This document shows positions 27,301 to 27,453 of a stretch of 27,453 nt of DNA, in pieces. Source of the DNA: Mesotaenium endlicherianum (taxonomy: Eukaryota; Streptophyta; Zygnematophyceae; Zygnematales; Mesotaeniaceae). How positions within the stretch are numbered: position 1 is the stretch's first letter; every line of letters starts with the position of its first letter. Location of the stretch: positions 1,450 to 28,902 of the forward strand of contig WELA01003857.1 of NCBI GenBank assembly GCA_009602735.1, read 5' to 3'. Below the pieces are notes generated by a model. That model was not told the origin of the DNA. It made no database searches and worked only from the letters and a program-made list of their open reading frames with translations. Made by a program: the position numbers and the translations under genes.

Positions 27301-27453
27301 GAGTGGCAGTATGTTGATGTCGTACCTAACTCAAAGGGTTCTCAACTTGGTAGAGTAAGGTGCAAATTTTGCAATCTCAAGACGTCGAAAGCATGCACTA
27401 GATCCACCTGCACTTGTTTCAAATCAGGTGTCGAGAAATCGCTATATGTCTCA
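27295..27453 (+). pseudogene. Possible BED zinc finger of a hAT-like transposase, partial
   Basis: Frame from 27295: RLEWQYVDVVPNSKG then GRVRCKFCNLKTS, which fits the first half of a BED finger (aromatic W-x-Y near the start, then C-x2-C at 27361-27372). The second half fits only after a frameshift near 27385: IHLHLFQIRCREIAIC (27402-27449), matching the pattern R-I-x-x-HL followed by Cys, with a TAG (27399) just before it. BED fingers start many hAT-family transposases in plants. The fragment runs off the right edge, so the transposase body is not seen. The call rests on a short motif and an inferred frameshift. Confidence 0.42.

Noticed and set aside
1-27453. CRISPR array, tRNA, rRNA or an operon-like host gene cluster
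   Set aside because: No regularly spaced short direct repeats, no cloverleaf-like sequence noticed and no non-transposon protein family seen. The locus reads as nested eukaryotic transposons.

Overview
The window is repeat-derived DNA from a eukaryotic nuclear genome, most likely a plant or streptophyte alga with a large, transposon-rich genome. The evidence is several Ty3/gypsy retrotransposon families, chromodomain integrases, initiator-Met-type primer binding sites, a DIRS-like reverse transcriptase relic and a possible hAT/BED transposase fragment. I see no host gene, tRNA, rRNA or CRISPR array. I cannot name the species; a charophyte such as Chara would fit, but that is only an impression. 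Several Ns and one 851-base N run show that this is a draft scaffold.

Layout. Element A (1-4794, minus strand) is a Ty3/gypsy element. It has a 720-bp 5' LTR, a primer binding site, an intact gag, a textbook-looking -1 frameshift signal and a nearly intact pol that runs off the left edge inside integrase. It sits at the 5' end of element D (4795 to about 9490, plus strand). D is a decayed Ty3/gypsy element whose gag/pol boundary is a UAG stop in a tobamovirus-type leaky context, and whose integrase tail ends in a PHD finger. A DIRS-like relic follows on the plus strand, with gag at 9755-10617 and RT/RNase H at 17738-18926. It is split by a solo LTR of the A family (11062-11602 plus 17542-17718). 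That solo LTR is itself split by a complete chromovirus, element B (11603-17536, minus strand), flanked by a perfect 5-bp duplication CAAAG. Element C (18927-24674, minus strand), of the same family as B, cuts off the DIRS relic on the right and has lost part of its own 5' LTR.

From 24675 to about 26290 the composition changes sharply to GC-rich sequence with degenerate repeats of roughly 190-210 bp and no convincing gene. From 26291 to the right edge the DNA is AT-rich. It holds a promoter-like stretch, a hairpin, a pyrimidine-rich tract and, at the very edge, a possible BED zinc finger.

The most notable biology is translational recoding. Three Ty3/gypsy lineages in 27 kb appear to solve the gag/pol ratio problem in three ways: A by -1 frameshifting, D possibly by UAG readthrough, and B/C with one fused frame. 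Two kinds of chromatin-reader module sit at integrase tails: a chromodomain in B/C and a PHD finger in D. The order of events inferred from nesting is: DIRS relic, then A-family LTR, then B; D before A; and DIRS before C.
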